Assembly: GCF_003254565.1 (NCBI RefSeq) | Contig: NZ_QJRI01000162.1 | Span: 32,438 to 96,437 of the forward strand | Direction: 5' to 3' | DNA: 64,000 nt | Source of the DNA: Flavobacterium nitrogenifigens | GTDB taxonomy: Bacteria; Bacteroidota; Bacteroidia; Flavobacteriales; Flavobacteriaceae | Shown: one piece after another, positions 16,738 through 26,550 of the stretch | How positions within the stretch are numbered: position 1 is the first letter of the stretch | How the letters are laid out: every line of letters starts with the position of its first letter | Position numbers and translations under genes: made by a program | Notes under the pieces: model-generated | Databases searched by the model: none | What the model saw: only the letters and a program-made list of their open reading frames with translations | What the model was told of the DNA's origin: nothing

Positions 16738-19185
16738 ATGAAATTAACTTTCTCTTTCTTATTACTGCTCGCCTTTCTGCATATTGGTTCGGCGCAAAAT
16801 GCTAAAATTACCGGAAAAATTATTTCCGAAAATAACGAAGCCGTCTCTTACGCTTCCATATCAATTAAAAGTCCTAAAAAGAATGCTGTTTCTGATGACA
16901 AGGGAAATTTTGAAATTGCAAATCTTGCTGCCGGAAACTATACAGTCTATTTCTCTGCGATGGGATTCACAGCAGAACAAAAAAACGTTGAACTGCATGA
17001 AAATGAAAATCTCGATATTTCCATTACTTTAAAAGAAAACATCAATGCGCTGCAGACTGTAGAAATTACCGGACGCAAAGAAAAATCATATCGAAATACC
17101 AAATCTTTTATCGGTGCCAAAACAGAAATCGCTTTAAAGGATTTACCGCAGGCTGTTTCATATGCCACAAAAGAGTTAATTGCCGATCAGGGAGCAATTC
17201 GCGTGGGCGACGTAGTAAAAAATTTCAGCGGTGTAAGCCAGTTTACTTTTTACGACGATATCTCCATTAGAGGTTTTAGAATAAACGGAGGAAGCAATAC
17301 GCAATTGCTAAATGGCATGCGAACCTCTACCGGATTTTGGAAACAGCCTCTGGCAAACTATCTGGAGCGTGTGGAAGTTTTAAAAGGACCATCATCGGCA
17401 CTGTTTGGAAATGCTTCTCCTGGAGGAGTTTTAAATCGTGTGACCAAAAAACCTTTGGATCAGGCAGCAAACAGTGTGAGTTTTTCTACGGGAAGTTTCA
17501 ACACTTTAAGAGCTTTAGCCGATTTCACAGGCCCTTTAACCGAAGATAAATCGCTTTTATACCGTCTGAATCTAGGTTACGAAAATGCCAACTCATTCAG
17601 AGATCTGCAATACGATAAGAATATTGTTGTAGCTCCTTCCCTATCTTTTCTTCCGAATGATAAAACAAGCGTAAATTTTGATTTGATCTACAGCAGTTCG
17701 AATGGAAATCTGGACCGCGGACAATCCACTTACGAAAACAGCCTCTACTCTACAAAAATTTCAAATTCGTTAAACTCAACAAACGATTATTTAAAAGAGG
17801 AAACCTATATCGTTACAACTTCCTTAAATCACCAGTTTTCAGATCGCTTATCGTTTTCGGGATCTTATATCAGAACGGGCTACAACGAGGATCTTTTAGA
17901 GCATCGCGGTGCCAATAAATATGCTTCTGCCGCAGACGGGTCTACAATCCCAACAGCAATTGAAATGCAGGTTTTCCAACGCAAGCGCAAGCGTTATATC
18001 GACAATCTTTCCACTTTCTTTAAATACGAAGCTAAAACAGCCGCTTTAGGCCATAATCTGATAGCTGGTTTTGATTATGCTCAGGAAGAGGTTCCCGCAG
18101 GAGGTTCGCAATTGACTGCAAGCGGTTACCGAAATGCCGCCAACAATGGCTTTATTGCCACTTATAACCCTGCAAACAAATCCAATTATTTGTTGGATTC
18201 TAAAGGAAATCCAGTGCCAAACGTAGCTCATTTTGATTTGAGCAATCCATTTGCATCGCAGCAGCTAAAAGATATGAGCAAATATTTTTATGCGGCGCGC
18301 CAGGTTGACCCAACCTATTATTCATTGTATGGAATCTATATTCAGGACCATATTAAATTTGGCGCTTTTCAGGCTTTAATCGGTATTCGCTACGATGAAT
18401 ATTCAGATAAAGTAAATTACAAAAAAGCTACAGAAACAAAAGTAAAACAGCATTCGTTTTTACCGCGTTTTGGCCTTACTTATACCCTTAATCCAAATAT
18501 TAACCTATACGGAACTTATGTTCAGGGCTATAATCCTCAAACGGCGTCTACTCTGGCAAATCCAAATGCAGGAGGGCCATTTAATCCATTAGAAAGCAAT
18601 ATGTTTGAATTTGGAGGAAAATCATCCTGGTTCAACGAAAAACTTTTTGTGACGGTTGCCTTATTCAAAATACAGCAGAAAAACACATTGTATCCTGCAA
18701 ATGATCCGTCGAATCCAGATTTAATGAGATCTATTGGTGAGGAGGAATCTAAAGGGATCGAAATTGATATTAATGGAAATATCACCCGCAATTGGAGCAT
18801 TTCTGCCGCTTACAGCTATAATGAAGCTTTTATTACAGAAAGCCCCATTGAAGTCGAAATTGGAAGACAAAAACCAAATACGCCTCGACAGCAGGGCAAT
18901 ATCTGGACTCGCTACAATTTTACGGATGGCGCTTTAAAAGATTTTGGAATCGCAATGGGATCTAATTTTGCAACAACACGCACCATGAGCCAGACCACTA
19001 CGGAAACGCTTCCTGGATATACCTTATTCAATGCCGCTTTTTACTATAATATCAATAAGTTTAAAATTCAGCTGAATGCTAATAACATTCTAAACAAAAC
19101 CTATTGGGTTGGAGGATACGACTATATCCGCTTATTCCCTGGAGCACCTTCAAACTGGCTTTTGACCCTTGGCTATTCTTTCTAA
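16738..19185 (+). CDS. TonB-dependent siderophore receptor
   Basis: The 815-residue outer-membrane protein has a signal peptide ending near GSAQ, then a carboxypeptidase-regulatory-like beta domain (residues about 20-100: ITGKIIS..EAVSYASISIK). A plug domain contains SIRGFRINGG and VEVLKGPSSALFGNASPGGVLN, followed by a beta-barrel ending NWLLTLGYSF. The plug motifs are those of TonB-dependent ferric-siderophore receptors. It is followed after 45 bp by a PepSY membrane protein, a standard iron-uptake pair, and its promoter carries a metal-type operator. The siderophore cannot be named. Confidence 0.9.
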   Translation: MKLTFSFLLLLAFLHIGSAQNAKITGKIISENNEAVSYASISIKSPKKNAVSDDKGNFEIANLAAGNYTVYFSAMGFTAEQKNVELHENENLDISITLKENINALQTVEITGRKEKSYRNTKSFIGAKTEIALKDLPQAVSYATKELIADQGAIRVGDVVKNFSGVSQFTFYDDISIRGFRINGGSNTQLLNGMRTSTGFWKQPLANYLERVEVLKGPSSALFGNASPGGVLNRVTKKPLDQAANSVSFSTGSFNTLRALADFTGPLTEDKSLLYRLNLGYENANSFRDLQYDKNIVVAPSLSFLPNDKTSVNFDLIYSSSNGNLDRGQSTYENSLYSTKISNSLNSTNDYLKEETYIVTTSLNHQFSDRLSFSGSYIRTGYNEDLLEHRGANKYASAADGSTIPTAIEMQVFQRKRKRYIDNLSTFFKYEAKTAALGHNLIAGFDYAQEEVPAGGSQLTASGYRNAANNGFIATYNPANKSNYLLDSKGNPVPNVAHFDLSNPFASQQLKDMSKYFYAARQVDPTYYSLYGIYIQDHIKFGAFQALIGIRYDEYSDKVNYKKATETKVKQHSFLPRFGLTYTLNPNINLYGTYVQGYNPQTASTLANPNAGGPFNPLESNMFEFGGKSSWFNEKLFVTVALFKIQQKNTLYPANDPSNPDLMRSIGEEESKGIEIDINGNITRNWSISAAYSYNEAFITESPIEVEIGRQKPNTPRQQGNIWTRYNFTDGALKDFGIAMGSNFATTRTMSQTTTETLPGYTLFNAAFYYNINKFKIQLNANNILNKTYWVGGYDYIRLFPGAPSNWLLTLGYSF

Positions 19186-19230
19186 ATAGCTTTAACTGCA
19201 TTTAAAAAATATTTTTCATCTCCTATCTGC

Positions 19231-20352
19231 ATGAATAAAACATTTAAAAAAAATATTGGGTATTTACATTTATGGCTCGGACTAGCGTCCGGGCTTATTG
19301 TATTTATTGCAGCCCTTACCGGAAGCATTCTGGTTTTTGAAGAAGAGATTGATTCTTTTATACATCCTGAATTCTATAAAGTTTCTGCCATCGGAACAAA
19401 AAAAATGCCTGTCGATCTTTACCTTGCTTCCATTGAAAAACAATACAGAATTACAGCATTAGACCGAATCCAAACTTATCAGGATCCGGCGAGAACCGCA
19501 ATTATTTCCGGAACAGATGCCGATAAAAAGGATCAGGTTTTCTCAGTAGATCCGTATACGGGAAAAGTATTGGCTGCAATTCCAGAAAAAAGCAGGTTTT
19601 TCTCTATCATTTTAGATCTGCATCGCCATTTAATTCTAGGAGAAGTTGGAAAGTTTATCACAGGCTGCAGCTGCCTTATTTTTGTTTTCATGCTGCTTTC
19701 GGGGCTAATTTTATGGTGGCCAAAAAAGACAAAAAACCTAAAGCAGAGATTGACCGTAAAATGGAACGCTTCTTTTAAAAGGGTTAATTGGGATTTTCAT
19801 TCCAATTTTGGCTTCTACAGTTTTCTATTCCTTCTGATAATCTCTTTGACTGGATTAACGTGGTCTTTCAAATGGTTTGAAAGCGGCATTTATCTATTAG
19901 CAGATGGAACAGGTAAAAAACCTTCGGCTAAAGTTGAAAATCCGACGAAAACAGATCCAAAAATGGACAAAACTTATTTCTATCAAAACATACTTTCTAA
20001 AACAGAAAACATCTATAAATACAAAGGCGATACGCAGATTAGAATTCCATCTGATACCATAAACAGCATTATGGCTATTAAATTGAATCTTGAAAAATCC
20101 ATTCCCAATATTTCAAGCATGGCTTATTTTGACAAATATACAGGCAAGCTTTTGAAAATTAGGCCATATGAATCCCTGAGCAGCGGAGATAAAGTGCGAC
20201 GCCTAATTTATCCGATCCATACGGGAAGCATTTATGGCTATCCAACAAAAATCTTAGCTTTTCTGGTTTGCCTATTTGCGGCAACATTACCCGTAACAGG
20301 ATTTCTTATCTGGTTGGGAAGAAAGAAAAAGAACCGTTACTGTTTCTTCTGA
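19231..20352 (+). CDS. PepSY-associated transmembrane protein (iron-uptake type)
   Basis: The 373-residue protein begins YLHLWLGLASGLIVFIAALTGS, the first membrane segment of the PepSY_TM family, and ends in another (ILAFLVCLFAATLPVTGFLIW) with basic residues. Two more hydrophobic segments lie near residues 140-165 and 190-210. Family members next to siderophore receptors are thought to help reduce or release iron at the inner membrane. Its 3' end overlaps the convergent lipoprotein gene by 16 bp. Confidence 0.88.
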   Translation: MNKTFKKNIGYLHLWLGLASGLIVFIAALTGSILVFEEEIDSFIHPEFYKVSAIGTKKMPVDLYLASIEKQYRITALDRIQTYQDPARTAIISGTDADKKDQVFSVDPYTGKVLAAIPEKSRFFSIILDLHRHLILGEVGKFITGCSCLIFVFMLLSGLILWWPKKTKNLKQRLTVKWNASFKRVNWDFHSNFGFYSFLFLLIISLTGLTWSFKWFESGIYLLADGTGKKPSAKVENPTKTDPKMDKTYFYQNILSKTENIYKYKGDTQIRIPSDTINSIMAIKLNLEKSIPNISSMAYFDKYTGKLLKIRPYESLSSGDKVRRLIYPIHTGSIYGYPTKILAFLVCLFAATLPVTGFLIWLGRKKKNRYCFF

Positions 20353-21362
20353 AAATAAAGATAATTAGTCGTTGCCCCTGCGTCTCGCAATCGTATCTGA
20401 GAATTATTAAACTCAAACAATTTCCAGTTAAAATTCAATTTAGAAAGCACTCCAGTGCTAAAACTTATATTTACTGCCGTAATCCCGTTTTGGACTGAAC
20501 TCTCCCACTGCCCAGTTTCTGAAACTCCTGCTTTGCTGGCAACTACCGATTTATCTGTTTTAAATACAAATGAATAATCGCTGTAATTTGAAGTCTTAAC
20601 AGTGCCATCATAAAAATAGGGTATTTCCCAAGAACCTTTTGTGATGGCTGCTGTAAAATCCAACTGCACAAGATTATTTTCAGGACAATAGTCTATGGCA
20701 TATTTAATGGCATTTTCAAACTCGAGATTATTTGAAATCGATTTTATCTGACTATTATAATCCGTAATTGCGATAGGGTACTTTAGAGATATGTACTGGC
20801 TTTCATTTAAATTTTTAATAAAATTGAAAAAGGCCTCGTCGCTTACTATCGATTGAGAACCCGCTGCTTGATTGGTGCTGTTGTAGCTATTAATGGTTAT
20901 CGGATAATTGATATTCAGACCGTTGATTTTGGATAAAAGATCCGGATAGAGATTCCAATAATCAATCAAAGAATCAAAATCTGCCTGATTTGGAATCAGT
21001 TTTTCGATGTAATTGTAGTAGACCATCGTTACCGGAAAATCTATTCTTACAATATCCTCATCATAATTGCTGGCGTTGATGTTATCCAAAACTTTCTGAT
21101 AATCGGCTGTGGCATTAACCGCAATCTTCTCATTGTTTACCGTAACGGCATACGGGAGTTTTATAGTGCAATAACTCGACCCGTCAATCATATTGTCCTG
21201 TACGGTTTTAACCATCGCAACCCTCTGCAGATAAGCTGTAAGCGGAGAAACAGCAGTAATTGTCCCCTGCGAAGTAGTGTTTTGTTCGTCTATTTCACTT
21301 TGGCAGGAAAACAGCAAGAACAGGAAAGCTGCAATTGATAAATATTTTTTCAAAAGGAACAT
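20337..21362 (-). CDS. Secreted lipoprotein of unknown function
   Basis: Starting at the ATG at 21362, the protein begins MFLLKKYLSIAAFLFLLFSC, a lipoprotein signal peptide with the lipobox Cys at residue 20. The frame is open further upstream, but this start sits directly behind a TACCTTTG promoter box and gives the signal peptide. The 341-residue protein has repeated segments of the type YPI.I..YNS, suggesting internal beta repeats. It is convergent with the PepSY gene and divergent from the sigma-factor gene. No function can be assigned. Confidence 0.7.
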   Translation of the reverse strand: MFLLKKYLSIAAFLFLLFSCQSEIDEQNTTSQGTITAVSPLTAYLQRVAMVKTVQDNMIDGSSYCTIKLPYAVTVNNEKIAVNATADYQKVLDNINASNYDEDIVRIDFPVTMVYYNYIEKLIPNQADFDSLIDYWNLYPDLLSKINGLNINYPITINSYNSTNQAAGSQSIVSDEAFFNFIKNLNESQYISLKYPIAITDYNSQIKSISNNLEFENAIKYAIDYCPENNLVQLDFTAAITKGSWEIPYFYDGTVKTSNYSDYSFVFKTDKSVVASKAGVSETGQWESSVQNGITAVNISFSTGVLSKLNFNWKLFEFNNSQIRLRDAGATTNYLYFQKKQ

Positions 21363-21375
21363 ATTTATGTTTTTA

Positions 21376-21383
21376 CAAAGGTA
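21376..21383 (-). promoter_or_regulatory. -7 box for the lipoprotein gene
   Basis: TACCTTTG on the minus strand matches TAnnTTTG and lies 14 bp before the ATG at 21362, giving a very short leader. It supports the downstream start over the longer open frame. Confidence 0.5.
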
Positions 21384-21548
21384 AATAAATTTTGAAAGAA
21401 ACTGTTTTTTAATACACTGAATCAAGGCTTTCATAATTTTCATCTATGCTAAATTATCAAAAACCAATAGCATTTTATTCCTCAATAAAACAATCATCTC
21501 TACTTTTACCCTACTTAAATTAAAAACAAATACTTTTACGCTGAAAAA

Positions 21549-22076
21549 TTGAAACTCTACATGCCAGACCAAAACCAATCCAATACTTGTGATGAAATCA
21601 TTTTTTCGTCTTTCTTCAAAAGCCATGCAAAAGCGCTTCGAAATTTTCTATTCTACAAATTCGGAAACGCAGAACAGGCAGAAGACATAACTCAGGAAGC
21701 ATTTGTTAAGCTTTGGCAGAACTGCGCTTCTGTGCCTTTAGAAAAAGCAAAATCATACCTTTACACTATTGCAAACAACAGCAGCCTCAACCAGATTTCG
21801 CACCAGAAAGTGGTTTTGAAATATGAAAAAAACTTTACCGGTTTGGATAAAACAAATGAAAGTCCGGAATATCTTCTGGAAGAAAAACAGTTTCAGGCAA
21901 AACTTTTAAAAGCCATCGAAAACTTAAACGAAAAACAGCGCACTGCTTTTTTGATGCACAGAATTGACGGAAAAAAATACAGCGAAATTGCCGCGGAGCT
22001 AGACATCAGCGTAAAGGCTGTGGAAAAACGCATTCATTTGGCTTTGTTAAGCTTACGCAAAGAAATTGATTTATAA
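21549..22076 (+). CDS. ECF sigma factor, FecI-like
   Basis: The 175-residue protein shows sigma region 2 (FYKFGNAEQAEDITQEAFVKLW) and region 4 (LNEKQRTAFLMHRIDGKKYSEIAAELDISVKAVEKRI). These are features of extracytoplasmic-function sigma-70 factors. It is followed by a FecR-like anti-sigma factor and a TonB receptor, so it probably switches on that receptor in response to substrate at the cell surface. The first Met or Met5 could be the start. Confidence 0.92.
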   Translation: MKLYMPDQNQSNTCDEIIFSSFFKSHAKALRNFLFYKFGNAEQAEDITQEAFVKLWQNCASVPLEKAKSYLYTIANNSSLNQISHQKVVLKYEKNFTGLDKTNESPEYLLEEKQFQAKLLKAIENLNEKQRTAFLMHRIDGKKYSEIAAELDISVKAVEKRIHLALLSLRKEIDL

Positions 22077-22125
22077 AAAGTAGGGTAAATTCAGTTCTAA
22101 TTGTTTTAATTAAATATACGATAAA

Positions 22126-23025
22126 ATGAAAAAAGATCGCTTATTGGCTAAATGGCTCAACGACGAATTATCTCCGGATGAATTGGCAGCATTTGAGGCA
22201 AGTCCCGATTTTGAAAAATATCAAAAGATAAAAAAATACACCAATCATCTCGAAGCAGGTGATTTGGATGAGAATGCTATGCTATCGAATATTTTAAGCC
22301 AGAAAAAAACAGCTCCAAAAACGGTTCCATTATACAAAAAATGGATCTTTAGAGCTGCCGCTATTTTTGTCCTGGCTCTTGGAATTGCCTTTGCAATGAA
22401 AGTTTTTATCCCTCAAACAGAAACTGCCGATCTTGGAAAAAAGACTGCTTTTTCATTACCCGATAATTCTGAAGTGGTTTTAAATTCAGGTTCTGAAATA
22501 CACTATAAAAAATGGAATTGGAACAGCAACCGGCATTTGGAACTAAAAGGAGAAGCCTATTTCAAAGTGGCAAAAGGCAGAAAATTTGAAGTGCAGACCA
22601 ATCTTGGAAAAGTAACTGTTTTAGGAACGCAGTTTAATGTTAAAGCCAGAAAAAATAAGTTTGATGTTGCGTGTTACCAAGGGCGTGTAAAAGTAACTTA
22701 TGGCAACGCTGAAATTCTATTAACCCACGGACAAAGCGTTCGCTTTGAGAGTGGAAAACAGATAAAAATGACTGTAAGTTCATTACAGCCAGAATGGATG
22801 AATGACCAGATCTGTTTTTATAAAGAAAACATAAGAAACCTTTTAGATGAAGTTGAAAGGCAATACAATATTAAAATCGATTTGAATGCCAAAGACACCA
22901 TCTCCCTGTTTACAGGAAAATTGCCTGCAAAAGATCTCAATACAGCTTTGCAGATTATTGGCACGACTTATCATTTAGAAGCTAGAAAAGTTTCAAACAG
23001 CAAAATAATTTTTGACGAAAAATAA
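22126..23025 (+). CDS. FecR-family anti-sigma factor
   Basis: The 299-residue protein has a cytoplasmic N-terminus (LLAKWLNDELSPDELAAFEA), one membrane segment at about residues 68-88 and a periplasmic FecR domain with LKGEAYFKVAKGRKFEVQT and VLGTQFNVKA, then a C-terminal secretin-like segment. It would relay the receptor signal to the sigma factor upstream. Its stop codon is directly followed by the receptor ATG. Confidence 0.92.
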   Translation: MKKDRLLAKWLNDELSPDELAAFEASPDFEKYQKIKKYTNHLEAGDLDENAMLSNILSQKKTAPKTVPLYKKWIFRAAAIFVLALGIAFAMKVFIPQTETADLGKKTAFSLPDNSEVVLNSGSEIHYKKWNWNSNRHLELKGEAYFKVAKGRKFEVQTNLGKVTVLGTQFNVKARKNKFDVACYQGRVKVTYGNAEILLTHGQSVRFESGKQIKMTVSSLQPEWMNDQICFYKENIRNLLDEVERQYNIKIDLNAKDTISLFTGKLPAKDLNTALQIIGTTYHLEARKVSNSKIIFDEK

Positions 23026-25560
23026 ATGTTCCGCCCCAAAGAATTCCATTTTTTGTTTTTTCTCTTTTTTCTTGTCCTGAATCTTTCTGCTCAGGACAAA
23101 GGAAAGGTTATGCCTTTTAAAAAAATAATAATTGATATTGAAAAACAGTATGGCGTGAGCTTTAATTATACCGAAGACAATATTGAAGGCCTCGAATTAA
23201 ATCCTCCCAAGAAATCATTTTCATTAGACCAAAAACTGGAATATCTTGGAAAAAGAACCAATTTATCTTTTGAAAATATAGGCAACAAATTCATCAACAT
23301 CTATAAAAAGGATGCTGTTTTAAAAACGATTTGCGGCTATGTCTTATCTTCGATAGATAAAAAGCCCATTGAAAATGCCAACATCAGTTTAAACAATAAA
23401 AATCATTTTACAACTGATTCAGAAGGCTATTTTGAGTTTAGTGAAGAAAGCAGAAATACTTTTGCAATCAGCCATGTCGGTTTTGCATCAAAGAGAATTA
23501 CGGCAGGCAATACAGGGGATAAAGACTGCATTCAAATCCTACTGGAACCTGAAATAACAGAATTGCACGAAATTAAAACCAATGCTATCCTGGCTTCGGG
23601 CATTTCAAAAAACACTGATGGATCTTTTGAAATTAAACCCAAAAAATTTGGTATTCTTCCCGGTTTAATTGAACCTGATGCCTTGCAGACCATGCAGCAG
23701 ATTCCGGGCGTAAACAGTCTCGATGAAAGTGTATCAAGCATCAATGTTCGAGGCGGTACGCACGATCAGAATTTATTTTTGTGGAATGGGATACGAATGT
23801 TTCAAACGGGACATTTTTTTGGTTTAATATCTGTTTTCAATCCAAATCTTGCGCATACTATTTCCATCTATAAAAACGGAAGTTCTGCCTTTTACGGAGA
23901 AAGCGTTTCAAGTGTAGTTGCGATTTCTTCCACTCCGGAAAAAGCAGAAAAAAATTCATTCAGCGCAGGAATCAATATGATTAATGCTGATGTATACGGA
24001 AAGTATAATCTTTCTAAAAAAAGCTACATCGAAATTTCGGCGCGTAAATCGATTACAGATTTTATAGAAACCCCTACCTATCGGGAGTACTTCAATAAAG
24101 TATTTCAAAATACTACAATCACAGATTTTTCGCAGAACCAAAATCTCAATTATAAAAGCGATAAAAAATTTGGCTTTTATGATGCTACGATAAAATATGC
24201 TCAAAAAATAGGGATCAAAGATCAAATAATATTGGATTTAATAACCATAAAAGATAATCTAGAGGTTGTTAAAAGTGCCGCTTCATACAGTATCAATAAA
24301 TCGCAAAACAATAATTTGCGCCAGCAGAATTACGGCGCAAATCTCTCATGGAGAAGAAACTGGAACAGCTTCAACACCACCAAGATTAATATCTATAATT
24401 CTTCGTACGAACTTTTGGCCAATCAAAACACAGCTTACGAAAACCAGACTGTTATTCAGGAAAACACAGTCAATAATAATGGCGTGAATTTAGAGAACAA
24501 TCATATCCTAAACTCTAAATTTAGCTTCAGCGACGGCTATCAGTTTAATGAAATTGGCATTACAAATTTAGAGCAGGTAACCAATCCTGATTTTTATCGT
24601 AATGTAAAAGAGGTTTTAAGAACTCACGCTTTAATTCTGGAAGGAAAATATAGCGATACCATTTCCCGAGTATATGCAAAGGGCGGAATGCGGCTTAATT
24701 ATATTGAAAAATTCAAAAAATATATTGCAGAGCCCAGAGTTCAATTGGGTTACGGAATCAGCAAAAGTGTGACTTTAGAATTACTTGGCGAGCTAAAAAG
24801 CCAAAACTCCCAGCAGATTATTGATCTGCAGAAAGATTATTTCGGCATCGAAAAAAGACGCTGGATTGTTTCCAATAACGGCACAATTCCAATACAAAGA
24901 AGCAGACAGCTTTCATTAAACCTATTCTTCCAAAAAAACAGCTGGCTTCTGGATATCGAAAACTTTTACAAAAAAGTAACCGGAATAACGACCTCCAGCC
25001 AGGGTTTTCAGAATCAGCTGGAATTTGTCAGAACTACCGGCGATTATGAAATATGGGGAACAGAAATGCTGATCCAAAAAAAAATAAACCGCTTTCTTAC
25101 GTGGTTAAGCTATACTTACAATGAAAACAATTATCATTTTACCAATTACGAATATCCCCGTTTTCCAAACAACTTTGAGCTGACCCATACTTTATCATGG
25201 GCAGGAATTTATGAGAAAAACAATTTCAAGATTGCTCTTGGCACAAAATGGTCTTCAGGAAGGCCAAAAACATCTCCAGACTTATCTCAAATTGATCTTT
25301 CTGATCCTGTACTGGTTTACAATAAACCAAACAACAGCAATCTTCATATGTTTTGGCAGGTTAACCTCTCTTCAACCTACAAGTGGGAAACCGCAGAGGG
25401 AATTCAATATAAAATTGGCGTATCAATCTTAAATATCCTAAACAGAAGAAATGAAATCAGCGAATATTACAGAATAAATACTTTAACCAATTCTATAGAA
25501 GAAGTGGACACTTTTTCGCTGCAAAGAACTCCAAATCTGAGTTTTAGAGTTTCATTCTAA
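23026..25560 (+). CDS. TonB-dependent receptor with signalling (STN) domain
   Basis: The 844-residue protein has a signal peptide ending NLSAQ, a secretin/TonB N-terminal domain (residues about 25-95), a carboxypeptidase-like beta domain (about 100-185) and a plug with INVRGGTHDQNLFLWNGI and SIYKNGSSAFYGESVSSVVAIS. A barrel ending in NLSFRVSF completes it. The STN domain is the part that signals to FecR in surface-signalling systems. The ATG follows the fecR stop with no gap, so translation is probably coupled. The substrate is unknown. Confidence 0.9.
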   Translation: MFRPKEFHFLFFLFFLVLNLSAQDKGKVMPFKKIIIDIEKQYGVSFNYTEDNIEGLELNPPKKSFSLDQKLEYLGKRTNLSFENIGNKFINIYKKDAVLKTICGYVLSSIDKKPIENANISLNNKNHFTTDSEGYFEFSEESRNTFAISHVGFASKRITAGNTGDKDCIQILLEPEITELHEIKTNAILASGISKNTDGSFEIKPKKFGILPGLIEPDALQTMQQIPGVNSLDESVSSINVRGGTHDQNLFLWNGIRMFQTGHFFGLISVFNPNLAHTISIYKNGSSAFYGESVSSVVAISSTPEKAEKNSFSAGINMINADVYGKYNLSKKSYIEISARKSITDFIETPTYREYFNKVFQNTTITDFSQNQNLNYKSDKKFGFYDATIKYAQKIGIKDQIILDLITIKDNLEVVKSAASYSINKSQNNNLRQQNYGANLSWRRNWNSFNTTKINIYNSSYELLANQNTAYENQTVIQENTVNNNGVNLENNHILNSKFSFSDGYQFNEIGITNLEQVTNPDFYRNVKEVLRTHALILEGKYSDTISRVYAKGGMRLNYIEKFKKYIAEPRVQLGYGISKSVTLELLGELKSQNSQQIIDLQKDYFGIEKRRWIVSNNGTIPIQRSRQLSLNLFFQKNSWLLDIENFYKKVTGITTSSQGFQNQLEFVRTTGDYEIWGTEMLIQKKINRFLTWLSYTYNENNYHFTNYEYPRFPNNFELTHTLSWAGIYEKNNFKIALGTKWSSGRPKTSPDLSQIDLSDPVLVYNKPNNSNLHMFWQVNLSSTYKWETAEGIQYKIGVSILNILNRRNEISEYYRINTLTNSIEEVDTFSLQRTPNLSFRVSF

Positions 25561-25654
25561 TATCTTTTCCGCAAGAGTTTTTTAAAACTCTTATCCTGCA
25601 TTTTATTTTTTTTACAAAAATCGCAATTCTTTGGTAGGGTAATCTTTACTAAGG

Positions 25655-25691
25655 CTGTTTCACTATAGAATCATCATTTGATTTGAGACAG
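25655..25691. promoter_or_regulatory. Inverted repeat upstream of the HxlR regulator
   Basis: CTGTTTCA (25655-25662) and TGAGACAG (25684-25691) pair at 7 of 8 positions, 10 bp before the ATG at 25701. It may be an operator for the HxlR protein itself; this is inference. Confidence 0.3.
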
Positions 25692-25700
25692 TTTTAAAGC

Positions 25701-26105
25701 ATGGATACACAAGAAAATTCAACATCCAATAAACGGAAGATCAGATTTGCATCACAATGCAAATCTGAAATAGCATCCATTATGGATGCCATTTACATGA
25801 TCGGCGGAAAATGGAGAATTCCCATAATCCTGACCCTTATGCAAGACAGCAAACGGTTTTCTGAAATTCAGAAAGAAGTGCACAAAATTGCTTCCAAAGT
25901 TTTGGCCCATGAACTGAAAGAAATGGAACTAAACGGATTTGTTGAAAAGAAAACAGATGATCAAAGCCGCGCTAAAACCGAGTACCAATTAACCGATTAC
26001 AGTTCTTCGCTTGAACCTATTATCAAATCATTACGGGATTTTGGCCTACAGCATCGAAAAAAAATGCGCGATGAAAGCCATCAAGTAAAAAAGAGCGCTG
26101 GCTGA
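25701..26105 (+). CDS. HxlR-family winged-helix regulator
   Basis: The 134-residue protein matches the HxlR fold: SIMDAIYMIGGKWRIPIILTL, then KRFSEIQKEVHKIASKVLAHELKEMELNGFVEKK and YQLTDYSSSLEPII. A single Cys20 near the N-terminus is the position used by redox-sensing HxlR proteins such as HypR and QorR. It heads a rightward run of OB-fold, DUF5777, cytochrome-like and YceI genes and may control it. Confidence 0.9.
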   Translation: MDTQENSTSNKRKIRFASQCKSEIASIMDAIYMIGGKWRIPIILTLMQDSKRFSEIQKEVHKIASKVLAHELKEMELNGFVEKKTDDQSRAKTEYQLTDYSSSLEPIIKSLRDFGLQHRKKMRDESHQVKKSAG

Positions 26106-26134
26106 TTATTATCTATCACTAATACAAACCAAAT

Positions 26135-26527
26135 ATGAAAAGAAAAAAAACAGCAATTCTAGCCGCAATATTACTGCTAATAGTTTCTGGGGGCATCTAC
26201 TTTTATTATGGAGTCATCTTTAAAGAAGCCCGCAATATAGAATCAGAAGCTCCAGATTTTAGTTTAACGGCAAAAAAACTTCTTGAAGACTATACCGCAG
26301 ATCCTAAAAAAGCAGATGTATTATATCTCAACAAAACTATTGAAATAACAGGAGCTGCAACCAAAGAAACCGATTCTGCAATTGTACTTGAAAATAGCGT
26401 TTTCTGCCTTTTCAAAGAAAAGCTAAAAGACAAAATGATCGATAAAAAAACTACGATTAAAGGCAAATGCATTGGATATGACGAACTGTTTATGGAAGTC
26501 AAAATTGACCAATGCAGCATTAAATAA
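26135..26527 (+). CDS. Membrane-anchored OB-fold (tRNA_anti-like) protein
   Basis: The 130-residue protein has one N-terminal hydrophobic segment (TAILAAILLLIVSGGIYFYY), then SLTAKKLLEDYTADPKKAD and a beta-rich stretch NKTIEITGAATKE...TTIKGKCIGYDELFMEVKIDQC typical of tRNA_anti-like OB domains. Such proteins face the periplasm and bind an unknown ligand. It sits 29 bp after the HxlR gene. Confidence 0.75.
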   Translation: MKRKKTAILAAILLLIVSGGIYFYYGVIFKEARNIESEAPDFSLTAKKLLEDYTADPKKADVLYLNKTIEITGAATKETDSAIVLENSVFCLFKEKLKDKMIDKKTTIKGKCIGYDELFMEVKIDQCSIK

Positions 26528-26550
26528 CCCAAACCAATACTAATTAATTT